Assembly (NCBI GenBank): GCA_024275635.1 | Contig: JAJRYT010000151.1 | Span: forward strand, 186,001-250,000 | Origin: Chloroflexota bacterium | Lineage (GTDB): Bacteria > Chloroflexota > Anaerolineae > Promineifilales > Promineifilaceae | Direction: 5' to 3' | Length of the DNA: 64,000 bases | Part shown: positions 26,019 to 34,277 of the stretch, piece after piece | How the letters are laid out: each line of letters starts with the position of its first letter | How positions within the stretch are numbered: the stretch's first letter is position 1 | Position numbers and translations under genes: made by a program | Notes under the pieces: model-generated | Seen by the model: the letters and a program-made list of their open reading frames with translations, nothing else | The model's database searches: none | Told to the model about the DNA's origin: nothing

Positions 26019-27686
26019 TCACAAGATGGTTGTCATGTAGAGATCGTCTATGTCCAGTTCAAAGCCCAATTTGCGGTAATAGTTGCGGGTTCCAACGGCG
26101 CTGATGACGGCGATACGGCCGTAACCCGCCTCCCTGGACATCGCCTTCGCCCTCTCCACCAACCGCGTCCCCAGGCCGATGTGCTGCGCCTCGCCGTCGC
26201 TGTCGTCGCCGATGGCCAGCGCCGGGCCGTAAACGTGTACCTCGCGGATCATCGCGTGCCCGGCCAGTTCGGGAATGGGGAGCGGGCAGCGGGGAGCGGG
26301 CAGCGACAGGCGCAGGAACCCGGCGAGGCGATCCGCCTCCGTCACAAAGCTGAGAAAATGCTCCCGCGTCGCATCTGTTTCATAAGAGTCAATCTTTAAT
26401 CTTAAATCATCAATCTCGACTTTCTGCCGCCGCACTTCCCGGCAGCGGATACAGTGACATTGCAAGCCGCGCTTTTTCATCTCCCGCTGGGCGATCTGGC
26501 GCAAGTTGGCCTTGGTGAACCCTTCCACCACGTTGTTGGTGGGAATGTCGCGGATGATGCGCGTCAAGCGCACATAACGAGGCGTTTGTACCTTACACTG
26601 CACCAGCGCTTCGGTCACCTGTTCTTCGGTGTAGGGCCGGTATTCGCCGCGCTGCCAGTAGTCGTACAATTCGGCGTTTTGCAGCAGCATGGTGGGGTAG
26701 ATTTTGAGTTCGTCGGGGCGGATGGCAGGGTCTGACCAGAGACGGCCGTAATCAGCCACATCACTTTCCGGCGTTGCTCCCAGCAAATTCGGCATCCAAT
26801 GGCCGTGAATTTTGTAACCGGCCAGCCGCAGCAGCCGGAACGCATCCCGCGTTGCCTGGACATCATGCCCGCGTTTGTTCAAGGCCAGCACGCGATCATC
26901 CAAACTCTGAATGCCCACCTGCACTTTGGTGACACCTAGTTGGCGGAACCAGCGCAGTTCGTCCGGCGTGATGTGATCCTGCCGCGTCTCGACAACCAGG
27001 CCGACGTTGCGCCGGTCGGCCGCCGCATTGAACGCCTGGGCCTCAAGCAGCGTCTCAGAATCCACGCCGTTCATGGCGTCGAAACAGCGCTTGATGAACC
27101 ATTCTTGATAATCACGCCGGTAGCTGGACCAGGTTCCGCCTAGTATGAGCAGTTCGATTTTGTCCACCGGATGGCCGATCTGCTCTAACGCCTGGATGCG
27201 GCCCACCGTCTGGTCATAGGGATCGAAGGCGTACCGCTCGGCCCGCTGCGCGCCTGGCTCGTCGTGCAGGTAGCTTTTAGGCATCCGCACATCGGTGGGG
27301 CAGAAGACGCACTTGCCGGGGCAGGGGTAGGGCTTGGTCAGGACGGTGACGACGGTGACGCCGGCCTGGCTGCGCACGGGCTTGGTTTGCAGCAGAGTGC
27401 GTAGGTCGGGGTCAAAATCCAGCCAGCCCTGGTTGCAGAGCCGTTGGTACACATCCAGAACCTGACTTTTGGAGAGGAAGGGGAGACCCTGTTTGGCAAA
27501 TTTACGCATGGTATGGTTGAAGTGTTGGGGGGAGGATGGGAGGGGGGACGCCAACTTCTCAATCAACTGCACAAACAACGTTTCCTGCCCCTCAATCGCC
27601 ACGCTCTCGCGTTTAGCCTGCCATTCAGCATCGTAACCATCACGTTTGACCACAGGGTTAACCTGTAAATCCTTTAGTGTTCTCAT
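26019..27686 (-). CDS. Elp3-family radical SAM / GNAT tRNA-uridine-modifying enzyme
   Basis: A 555-residue homologue of archaeal and eukaryotic Elp3, which makes cm5U at the tRNA wobble position. The radical SAM domain has the cluster ligands CPGKCVFCP and substrate loop MPKSYLHDEPGAQRA; the linker region carries CHCIRCREVRR and the conserved EHFLSF; the C-terminal GNAT domain shows MIREVHVYGPAL, then HIGLGTRLVERAK and the acceptor-side YYRKLGFELD. The start at 27686 (MRTLKDLQ) is preferred; an ATG at 27719 is also possible. Bacterial Elp3 homologues are scattered, mostly in Chloroflexota and anaerobes. It is a single gene, downstream of nothing obvious. Confidence 0.92.
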   Translation of the reverse strand: MRTLKDLQVNPVVKRDGYDAEWQAKRESVAIEGQETLFVQLIEKLASPLPSSPQHFNHTMRKFAKQGLPFLSKSQVLDVYQRLCNQGWLDFDPDLRTLLQTKPVRSQAGVTVVTVLTKPYPCPGKCVFCPTDVRMPKSYLHDEPGAQRAERYAFDPYDQTVGRIQALEQIGHPVDKIELLILGGTWSSYRRDYQEWFIKRCFDAMNGVDSETLLEAQAFNAAADRRNVGLVVETRQDHITPDELRWFRQLGVTKVQVGIQSLDDRVLALNKRGHDVQATRDAFRLLRLAGYKIHGHWMPNLLGATPESDVADYGRLWSDPAIRPDELKIYPTMLLQNAELYDYWQRGEYRPYTEEQVTEALVQCKVQTPRYVRLTRIIRDIPTNNVVEGFTKANLRQIAQREMKKRGLQCHCIRCREVRRQKVEIDDLRLKIDSYETDATREHFLSFVTEADRLAGFLRLSLPAPRCPLPIPELAGHAMIREVHVYGPALAIGDDSDGEAQHIGLGTRLVERAKAMSREAGYGRIAVISAVGTRNYYRKLGFELDIDDLYMTTIL

Positions 27687-27904
27687 ATGGTATCCAGTGT
27701 AACATGCTTTGTCGCTCATTCAAGATCGTGAATTTACTGACAATCTCGTCGGTTTATGACGCTATTTGGGCAATCCAGGCAACTTCTCCAGCCCGCATTT
27801 GGTTAATTTGCTTGTAGACAACGATAAATCCTTTGTTAGAATACACGTTTAATATTTCCTGAGAGGAGACGACGCGGGCTGCGGCACGCCGCCATGAATG
27901 AAAA

Positions 27905-27963
27905 CCAACCTCCCGGAGGTTTTCAGGATAGCCCAACGTCGTGGTTGGAACCTCCGGGAGGTT
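27905..27963. repeat. Paired palindromes AACCTCCCGGAGGTT / AACCTCCGGGAGGTT
   Basis: AACCTCCCGGAGGTT at 27906-27920 and its exact reverse complement at 27948-27962 lie 27 bases apart, just upstream of the aminotransferase. The pairing repeats at 6699-6760 and, diverged, at 31061-31115. Confidence 0.7.
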
Positions 27964-27981
27964 ACTTGCGAAGGAGCGACT

Positions 27982-29157
27982 ATGAAAGAACTTTCCCAAC
28001 TTGTCAGCAGTATCCCCGCATCCGTCACTCTGGCGGTGAATGATAAAGCCAAAGCGCTGCAAGCAGCCGGGCATGATGTTATCGCCCTGGCTGGCGGCGA
28101 CCCCGATTTTGCCACCCCGGCCCACATTACGGCGGCGGCGCTGGCGGCTATCGAAAATGGGGCAACCCATTACCCGGCGCCGATGAAAGGGATTCCCAGC
28201 CTGCTGGAAGCAATTGCCGAAAAAATGGCCCGCGATAATAACGTCCGCATCAATCCGAAAACGGATGTGGTGGTGACGCCGGGCGGTAAGTGGGCGCTGT
28301 TTCTGGCGTTGGCGGCTGTGCTCAACCCTGGTGATGAAGCGCTCTATCTCGAACCGGTTTGGGTCAGTTATCCGCCGATGATTAAACTGGCGGGCGGTAA
28401 ACCCGTGCCGGTGAGTTTGCCCAGCGAGGATAATTTCCGCATCACGGCCGATTTGCTCCGCGCCCAAATTACTCCCCAAACCAAAGCCCTCATGGTCACC
28501 AATCCCTCCAATCCCACCGGGCGCGTTGTGACGCAGGAAGAGTTGGATGCCATTGTGGAAGTGGCGACGGAGGCCGACTTATATGTCATTTCGGATGAGA
28601 TTTATGAGAAGCTGGTGTTTGACGGCCGTTCCCACCTCTCCATCGCCGCCGCCCCCGACATGGCTGAACGTACCCTCACCGTCAACGGCATGTCCAAAGC
28701 CTACGCCATGACCGGCTGGCGGCTGGGCTGGCTGGCCGGCCCCACGCCCATCCTTAAAATCGCCACCCGTATGAACAGCCAGACCGTCTCCTCGGCGGCC
28801 AACTTCACCATGCACGCCGCCGTCGCCGCGCTGAACGGCCCCCAGGACATCATCGCTGAGATGTGCGATTCCTACCAGGCGCGACGCGATTTTATGGTGA
28901 AGGCGATGAATGAGATTGACGGCGTGGAAGTCCGTTCCGTCGAGGGTGCGTTCTACCTCTTCCCCCGCTTCCCTCACAGCGACAAGAACAGCCTGGAACT
29001 GGCCGAAACCCTGCTGGACAAAGCGGGCATCGCCGGAACGCCGGGTATTGCTTTTGGGCAAAGCGGCGAAGGGCACGTGCGTTTCTCCATTGCGACGGCG
29101 ATGAGCGAGCTGGAGCGGGCTGTGGCGCGGTTGGCGAAAGTGGCGGGCGAGTTGTGA
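27982..29157 (+). CDS. Class I/II PLP aminotransferase (aspartate aminotransferase family)
   Basis: A 391-residue fold-type I aminotransferase. Marks are the N-terminal LAGGDPDFATPAHI, the phosphate/pyridine region TPGGKWALF, VTNPSNPTGRV, the pyridine-N Asp in YVISDEIYE, the Schiff-base lysine in VNGMSKAYAMTGWRLGW (Lys239) and the carboxylate-binding Arg in GHVRFSIA. Members act on aspartate, aromatic amino acids or prephenate; this one is not resolved. The ATG at 27982 has AAGGAG upstream, whereas the open frame further upstream runs through palindromic repeats and is discarded. It is divergent from the Elp3-like gene. Confidence 0.94.
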   Translation: MKELSQLVSSIPASVTLAVNDKAKALQAAGHDVIALAGGDPDFATPAHITAAALAAIENGATHYPAPMKGIPSLLEAIAEKMARDNNVRINPKTDVVVTPGGKWALFLALAAVLNPGDEALYLEPVWVSYPPMIKLAGGKPVPVSLPSEDNFRITADLLRAQITPQTKALMVTNPSNPTGRVVTQEELDAIVEVATEADLYVISDEIYEKLVFDGRSHLSIAAAPDMAERTLTVNGMSKAYAMTGWRLGWLAGPTPILKIATRMNSQTVSSAANFTMHAAVAALNGPQDIIAEMCDSYQARRDFMVKAMNEIDGVEVRSVEGAFYLFPRFPHSDKNSLELAETLLDKAGIAGTPGIAFGQSGEGHVRFSIATAMSELERAVARLAKVAGEL

Positions 29158-29167
29158 AGTGTTTGAA

Positions 29168-29253
29168 CAAATTAAGATTTTCGACACGAATGACACAAAT
29201 GGCACGAATAACAGGTTCCTAAATTCGTGCCATTCGTGAAATTCGTGTCAGGT
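29168..29253 (+). repeat. 83-bp CACGAAT hairpin repeat, copy 2
   Basis: Begins CAAATTAAGATTTTCG, continues ACACGAATGACACAAATGG, and after a short spacer gives the complementary AATTCGTGCCATTCGTGAAA. It is inverted relative to copy 1 at 6610-6693. The first 16 bases recur exactly, on the minus strand, at 6784-6799. Confidence 0.75.
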
Positions 29254-29281
29254 CTTGGTTCTGCGCGAAGAAAGCCATCTA

Positions 29282-31039
29282 TTAACCTGCCCGCTTAGTT
29301 ACCTGGATTGTCACCTGCCCGGCGGCGCGTTTGACCATCACCGTGTCGCCGGGGTTGATCTGACCAATCACGTCGCCATCAAAGCCGTAGGCGTAAGGAA
29401 TTCCTTCCAGCGAGCAAGCTGGCGCGCTTTGCTGATCAATAGCGGTGTTAACGATGGCGAGGGGCGCTTTACCCCGGTAGAAAAGTTCCAGCAACACGTA
29501 GGGGGCGACGGTAGAACCGCTCCCTTTGGGGAAGATAGCGATTTTGCCGGCCATGCTTTGCCCGTTGGCCGGATGACCCGGTTCTTCAATAACGGCCGTC
29601 TCCCGGTTCACAAACCCCAATAAGGTAATCGGTGTATCCGTCACAAACGCCTCGCCAGTGATGGTAAAATCTTCCTGGGAGGGAAGGCCGTGCCCGGTGG
29701 CAGTAAACGCCCCAGTTTGATGGGGGGCGGCGGCGCGGGGGCGCGGGGGCGTGGGGGGGCGATTTATCCTCCCCTGCCCCCCTGCTCCTCTACTCCCCTG
29801 CTCCCCAAAATCAGCGATTTCCCCCATTGCCGTCGCCACGCAGTCGGCCAGCTTCATCACTGAGGTGGGGATGCCGTTAAGACCGGACTTGATGTAATGT
29901 TCGGCCTTCATAGAGTTGGTGAGAACGTGTTTGACCCAGGTTTGGTCGTAGGGGACGACTTCGGGGCAGGTATTTTCTAACAGGAGCGCGCCGCTGGCGC
30001 GGATGATGGCAGCCAGGCCAGTTTTTTCAGCGATAGCTTTATTTTGAGCAGAGGTAAAGAGCCACAGCGGCGGCGCGTCCTGGGACAGGGTTTTGTTCTT
30101 GAGCAGGGCCGCTGTCGCCCGCAGTTCGCCGATGGAAGCCTGGGGGCAGCCAATGGTAATAAGGGAAACAGCCGTTTGTGGCCGCAATGCCGCATACCGC
30201 TGAGCTAACGCCGCTTCATCAAAAAGGATATCTGCCTGGAAATCGCTGGGGGGAACTTTGCCCTGCCCCTCAATGTAGAGCAGAGCACAGCCATAGTTGG
30301 CAGCGGCGGCGGTGAGCGCTTTTTTCTGTTCGTGGTCCAGGTCGGCGGGCAGGCCAGTGATGAGGGGAATGGGGCCAAGCGGCATTTGCCAACTAGCCTG
30401 GCGCTGTTTGCCAATCCAGTCGCCCAGGATAGAAAAATCGGTAGGGTCGTCGAGAACGGCCGTTACCCGCACCCATAAATTAGGCCGCCGATTTTCCTCA
30501 TCCAGCAAGCCATACTTCGGCGTGTAACCGGTGAGCGCGCAGGCCAGCGCCGATAACCCTGATTCCCGGTTCGTTTTCAGATCGCAGTAAGCATTGCCGA
30601 AAGCGATGGCGTTTGATTCAGCCCAGGCGGCCGCCCCTTCCGTCACCACCCCTTCCCACTCATACGGCGTGCAGGATTGGATAGGGCGCACGCCCATACG
30701 GGTGTACAGGTCCACTATTTCGTGGTTGTGTTCCTTGAAATGGGGGACGACGATACGCATGGCGTCAAACTGGGCCTCATCGCAACCGGCGGCATTGAGG
30801 GTGGTGGGGACAGCCACCTGCGCTTGGGGATCGTCAGTTAGCTTGGCCAGGAATTGGCGCAGGCCCAGCCCGCCGGTGAGCGGGGAGACGCCGGAAAGGT
30901 GGGCGCTTTGGATGGGGATGAGTTCTGTCGCCCCGGCAGCGGCGGCCATGTCTAGCAAAAGCCGCATCCCCATTTGTTTGGCAAGGCCGTAACGGCCGTC
31001 TAACATCGCTTGTTGTTCTGCATTTAACGGAATGATCAT
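29282..31039 (-). CDS. Aconitase X (fused catalytic and swivel domains), hydroxyproline dehydratase type
   Basis: A 585-residue protein joining the aconitase X catalytic region (about 1-410) to the DUF126 swivel domain (about 445-585). Characterised AcnX enzymes dehydrate cis- or trans-3-hydroxy-L-proline, or mevalonate 5-phosphate in archaea. Visible blocks are HLSGVSPLTGGLGLRQFL, CTPYEWEGV, ESNAIAFGNAYCDLKTNRESG, and in the small domain GKIAIFPKGSGSTVAPYVLLEL. Cluster-ligand Cys candidates are present. The inter-domain linker (about 412-440) is encoded by a G/C-run tandem repeat. Start at 31039 with AAGGAG; a longer frame upstream passes through repeats. Confidence 0.9.
   Translation of the reverse strand: MIIPLNAEQQAMLDGRYGLAKQMGMRLLLDMAAAAGATELIPIQSAHLSGVSPLTGGLGLRQFLAKLTDDPQAQVAVPTTLNAAGCDEAQFDAMRIVVPHFKEHNHEIVDLYTRMGVRPIQSCTPYEWEGVVTEGAAAWAESNAIAFGNAYCDLKTNRESGLSALACALTGYTPKYGLLDEENRRPNLWVRVTAVLDDPTDFSILGDWIGKQRQASWQMPLGPIPLITGLPADLDHEQKKALTAAAANYGCALLYIEGQGKVPPSDFQADILFDEAALAQRYAALRPQTAVSLITIGCPQASIGELRATAALLKNKTLSQDAPPLWLFTSAQNKAIAEKTGLAAIIRASGALLLENTCPEVVPYDQTWVKHVLTNSMKAEHYIKSGLNGIPTSVMKLADCVATAMGEIADFGEQGSRGAGGQGRINRPPTPPRPRAAAPHQTGAFTATGHGLPSQEDFTITGEAFVTDTPITLLGFVNRETAVIEEPGHPANGQSMAGKIAIFPKGSGSTVAPYVLLELFYRGKAPLAIVNTAIDQQSAPACSLEGIPYAYGFDGDVIGQINPGDTVMVKRAAGQVTIQVTKRAG
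29722..29806. repeat. G-run/C-run tandem repeat inside the aconitase X gene
   Basis: GGGGGCGCGGGGGCGTGG on one side and CTCCCCTGCCCCCCTGCTCC with CTACTCCCCTGCTCCCC on the other form a potential hairpin of short G/C units of seven to eight bases. It is in frame and encodes the linker between the catalytic and swivel domains (GAGGQGRINRPPTPPRPRA). Confidence 0.65.
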
Positions 31040-31060
31040 TGGCGCTCCTTCAATAATAAA

Positions 31061-31115
31061 CTTCTGGGAGGTTTCATCACTGGTCTCATGAACACAGGGA
31101 ACTTCCCAGAGGTTG
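31061..31115. repeat. Diverged pair of CTGGGAGGTT-type palindromes
   Basis: CTTCTGGGAGGTTT and AACTTCCCAGAGGTT are separated by about 30 bases, in the gap between aconitase X and mscS. The layout matches the AACCTCC/GGAGGTT pairs elsewhere, but with more substitutions. Confidence 0.5.
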
Positions 31116-31125
31116 GTCATGGATA

Positions 31126-32091
31126 TTATGATTCACGCGGCACGGCTTCTGCCTGGGTCTGCTGTTTTTGGCGGGCCATCACCGCCGGTTTGCCCTCCCG
31201 CCAATGGTTAAACTCGCGGGTGGTTTCGTAGGCAAAGTCAATGTCGGCGTGATTGGCAAAGGCGCGTAAGATGGCCTCCCAGATTTTCTCTTCGCTGTCG
31301 CGCCGCCGCCGCGGGGCGATCAGGTAGCGCAGCGTTAGCAGGACGCCGCTTGAGGCTGCTTTTGTATAGACGGCGGGCGTGACGTTGCCGTAGGAGATGA
31401 CGAAGCGTTTACCCGGTTTACGGCCGTATGCTTTCGCCTCTTCCCCCACTTTGGGCGCGTGCTGGTTTACCACACGAGTCAGAATCGCTTTTGCTTTCTC
31501 CCAATCACTCTCAAAAGTGACCAGAACAGGGATTTCATTCCAAATATAGGGCAGCCCCTGGCTAAAGTTGGCTTGCGCCTCTCGGAAAACAGCGCCGTTG
31601 GGGATGTGAATAACGCGGCCGGTGCTTTGTTCCGCTTCGATGCGGCCGCCAATTTCCAGCAGGCTGAATGAGAAAAGACGCACGTCAATGACATCGCCAG
31701 CGTGACCGCCGATTTCGATACGGTCGCCTACGGAAAACGGCCGTCGCCATATAAGAAACCCCCAACCGGCCAGATTCACAATCAAATCTTGCAAGGCAAT
31801 GGCAATACCGGCTGAAACTAGACCGAGGTATGTCGCCAGCGATTGGATACCTTCCAACCAAAGACGGCCGATCAGAAAAACGCCCAGGATGACGATAATG
31901 TACTCAATGGACTTACGCCAGGAATAAAGCGCCCGTGTATCCTGACGGAAGCGGCTGTTTACCAGCCGCAAAAGAACCAGCCGCAAGATTGTTAACGCCA
32001 GGATAATGAGGAGGGTGTTCAGTAGTTTGATTTGGGTATCCGGTTTCATGTCCAGGTAACTTTGCAATAAGCTGCGGATAAGTTCAATCAT
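31126..32091 (-). CDS. MscS-family small-conductance mechanosensitive channel
   Basis: A 321-residue channel that opens on membrane tension to release osmolytes. There are three N-terminal transmembrane helices (about 20-40, 63-85, 87-110), the last leading into the pore helix and the beta domain signature GWGFLIWRRPFSVGDRIEIGGHAGDVIDV, then the alpha/beta region (VTFESDWEKAKAILTRVV). Length is close to E. coli MscS. The start lies 8 bases inside the Usp gene, so it is co-translated as the third gene of the CPA1-Usp-MscS operon. This context fits ion or osmotic stress. Confidence 0.9.
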   Translation of the reverse strand: MIELIRSLLQSYLDMKPDTQIKLLNTLLIILALTILRLVLLRLVNSRFRQDTRALYSWRKSIEYIIVILGVFLIGRLWLEGIQSLATYLGLVSAGIAIALQDLIVNLAGWGFLIWRRPFSVGDRIEIGGHAGDVIDVRLFSFSLLEIGGRIEAEQSTGRVIHIPNGAVFREAQANFSQGLPYIWNEIPVLVTFESDWEKAKAILTRVVNQHAPKVGEEAKAYGRKPGKRFVISYGNVTPAVYTKAASSGVLLTLRYLIAPRRRRDSEEKIWEAILRAFANHADIDFAYETTREFNHWREGKPAVMARQKQQTQAEAVPRES

Positions 32092-32566
32092 GATGATTTA
32101 TTGGGGCCGGGGCCGTTGTCAGATGTTTGACAGCTTCAGGCCGAATAACTTCAACGTTTACATTAGTTGCCGCCTGAATTGATTGGGCAAATTTCTCAAT
32201 AGCATCATCCCCAAAGACTGTTGCCGACGTGCCCCGCGGCGCGCCCAAAAGAAGCAAATCAGCTTTGGATTCATGCAAGAAACGACAAATGTCCTCTTCG
32301 AAATCGCCAACCCGGACGACCAACTGCACTTGTGTGTGCCGGGCGCCGGCGCGCAGCTTGGCGATTTGCAGCATGACGTTGCCCATCCAGATCAATTCAC
32401 CGCGAACGGCCGTTTGCAGCGACTCGTCCACCCGTTCCACAACGTGCGAATCAGCTACAAAGAGGAACACCAATTTCTTGCCCATCTGCTTGGCCCGGTC
32501 AATCGCGGCCAGTTGGACGGCCCGACTGCCCTCGCCCCCGCGTGTTGCGCAAACAATACTATTCAT
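32084..32566 (-). CDS. Universal stress protein (UspA family)
   Basis: A 160-residue alpha/beta protein with the UspA pattern: beta1 IVCATRGGEGSRAV, VFLFVADSHV, and the C-terminal LLLLGAPRGT. In ATP-binding members this last loop reads G-2x-G-9x-G(S/T); here it is GAPRGTSATVFGDD and lacks the terminal GS/GT, so nucleotide binding is doubtful. Usp proteins modulate stress responses and often ride with ion transporters, as here with a CPA1 antiporter upstream (one base gap) and MscS downstream (overlap). A tail of about 20 residues (HLTTAPAPINHHD) follows the domain. Confidence 0.85.
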   Translation of the reverse strand: MNSIVCATRGGEGSRAVQLAAIDRAKQMGKKLVFLFVADSHVVERVDESLQTAVRGELIWMGNVMLQIAKLRAGARHTQVQLVVRVGDFEEDICRFLHESKADLLLLGAPRGTSATVFGDDAIEKFAQSIQAATNVNVEVIRPEAVKHLTTAPAPINHHD

Positions 32567-32567
32567 G

Positions 32568-34220
32568 CTATTTTCTGACCTCCGTCTCCTCGTCCCCTGT
32601 CAGCGAACGCCGATTTTCGCGGATCAATTCTAATGCGGCCAGCCGTTTATCCGCTTCTTCAATCAATTCATGATGCACACCTTCCGAGATGAAGCCGCGC
32701 CGGGCGGCGTCGCTAATCGCATTCCGTTCGGCCTTAATGACATCGGCTCTGGCTTGCAAATACATCTCCCGTTCCAGTTCTGGATAAGTTTGCAAATGCC
32801 GGCGCAGCGCCGATTTATGCTGGGCGATTTCTGCTTCATAGACCCCTTCCATCGCCTCGGAGACATCTCGAAACAGGATACCTTCAGAACGCATACGATC
32901 CAGTTCCTTTTTTCCGCTTAATTTGGCATACAGCGACGCCTGTTTTCGCTGCTGTTCCAGTTCCTGCGGTAGTTTTTCTGACAAACGCAGCCGGCGAATG
33001 AGTTTTTCAATGGTTGTTCCCTGTACCAGCAAGGTGAACAACACCACGCCAAATGTCATCACCCGTAATTCCTGAGCAATTTGCAGGCCAAATACGGAGC
33101 CGGACAGGGTTAGCGCCAGGGCCAGACTGATCGCGCCGCGCAAGCCGCCCCAGTACATGACATGCCGATAGGATAGAGGAATAGCGCGTTGTTTATCAAG
33201 ACGGCCGTGCAGCCACGTTAGCGCGTAAACAATAATGGTCCGGCTTAACAATATCGCCAGCACCGCTACTAAAATAGCCACAATGTTCGGCAGCAGTTGG
33301 GCTATATCAATTTCCAACCCTAACACCAGGAACACCAGCGAATTCACGGCGAAAGCCATAAACTCCCAAAAATTCTCCAGAGTTAACTGTGTCGTTGGCG
33401 ATGTATTATGCATACCGATGTTGCCCACCATGATCCCGGCGGCCACCACCGCTAAAATGCCGCTCAATTGAAATTCCTCAGCGACAACATAGGCGCCAAA
33501 GGCCAACGCAACCGTTGTCGCCGTCTCAATGAGATGATCATCCACGTTTTTCAAAATGACGTAGGAGACCACATACCCCAGGGCCAGACCAATTCCCAGG
33601 CCGCCAAAGGCGACTTCGATGAAAGTAACCACAGTTCCACTCAGGCTTAGGGTGGCTTCTTGCCCGCCGCTGCCGGCGGCAGCGCCGACAGCCAGGCTGA
33701 ACAGGACAATGGCGACGCCCTCATTAAATAAACTCTCGCCTTCTACCAGGATAGATAAACGTTTGCTGACGCCAAGTGTGCGGAAAAAGGCAATGACAGC
33801 GACCGGATCGGTGGCGGAGATGAGCGCGCCAAAAGCAATAGCGGCTGTTAACGGAATACCCAGAACCTGCATCACAATGCCGCCGACAATGAAGGTTCCA
33901 GCCAGTGTTCCCACAATGGCCAGCAGCAGAATGGGGAATAAATCATTTCTTAGTTTGTCCCATTTTAAGTGCAAGGTCGCTTCAAAGAGGAGCGGCGGTA
34001 CCAGGATGGCTAAAATCAAATCACTGCTCACACTGAAATTTAGAAAGTTGGGAAAGAATGATAAAATCAGGCCGACGACTACCAGGGCGACGGTGTAGGG
34101 CAGCCGGACACGCCGGATAATGATCGCCACGAGGGCGGCAATTGAAAGAAGCGTAACAAAACCGAGTTCTAACTGAATGATACCGGCTGCTTCTTGAGCA
34201 AACAGGTTGATTTGTTCCAT
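32568..34220 (-). CDS. CPA1-family cation/proton antiporter
   Basis: A 550-residue Na+(K+)/H+ antiporter. About 12 transmembrane helices occupy residues 15-420, with the family blocks PPLLFEATLHLKWDKLR, FGALISATDPVAVIAFF and VEGESLFNEGVAIVLF. In most CPA1 proteins the last block reads FNDG; here the ion-binding Asp is Glu, near residue 164. A cytoplasmic helical tail of about 125 residues (ELEQQRKQASLYAKLSG... EADKRLAALEL) may be regulatory. The ATG at 34220 has AGGAG upstream. It heads the operon with usp and mscS, suggesting control of ion balance and turgor. Confidence 0.92.
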   Translation of the reverse strand: MEQINLFAQEAAGIIQLELGFVTLLSIAALVAIIIRRVRLPYTVALVVVGLILSFFPNFLNFSVSSDLILAILVPPLLFEATLHLKWDKLRNDLFPILLLAIVGTLAGTFIVGGIVMQVLGIPLTAAIAFGALISATDPVAVIAFFRTLGVSKRLSILVEGESLFNEGVAIVLFSLAVGAAAGSGGQEATLSLSGTVVTFIEVAFGGLGIGLALGYVVSYVILKNVDDHLIETATTVALAFGAYVVAEEFQLSGILAVVAAGIMVGNIGMHNTSPTTQLTLENFWEFMAFAVNSLVFLVLGLEIDIAQLLPNIVAILVAVLAILLSRTIIVYALTWLHGRLDKQRAIPLSYRHVMYWGGLRGAISLALALTLSGSVFGLQIAQELRVMTFGVVLFTLLVQGTTIEKLIRRLRLSEKLPQELEQQRKQASLYAKLSGKKELDRMRSEGILFRDVSEAMEGVYEAEIAQHKSALRRHLQTYPELEREMYLQARADVIKAERNAISDAARRGFISEGVHHELIEEADKRLAALELIRENRRSLTGDEETEVRK

Positions 34221-34277
34221 AAACGAAACACTCCTCATCCGGGCATGAAATTGAAGGCCAGAATCATGCCGGATGTT

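Noticed and set aside
26277-26416. Heptamer-repeat insertions inside the Elp3-like gene
   Set aside because: The segment encoding EIDDLRLKIDSYE aligns with the conserved DDLxLxxxxYE...EHFLSF region of Elp3 proteins, and the nearby G/C-rich units fall where family members also have a short variable loop. The DNA resembles the repeats but is not clearly an insert.
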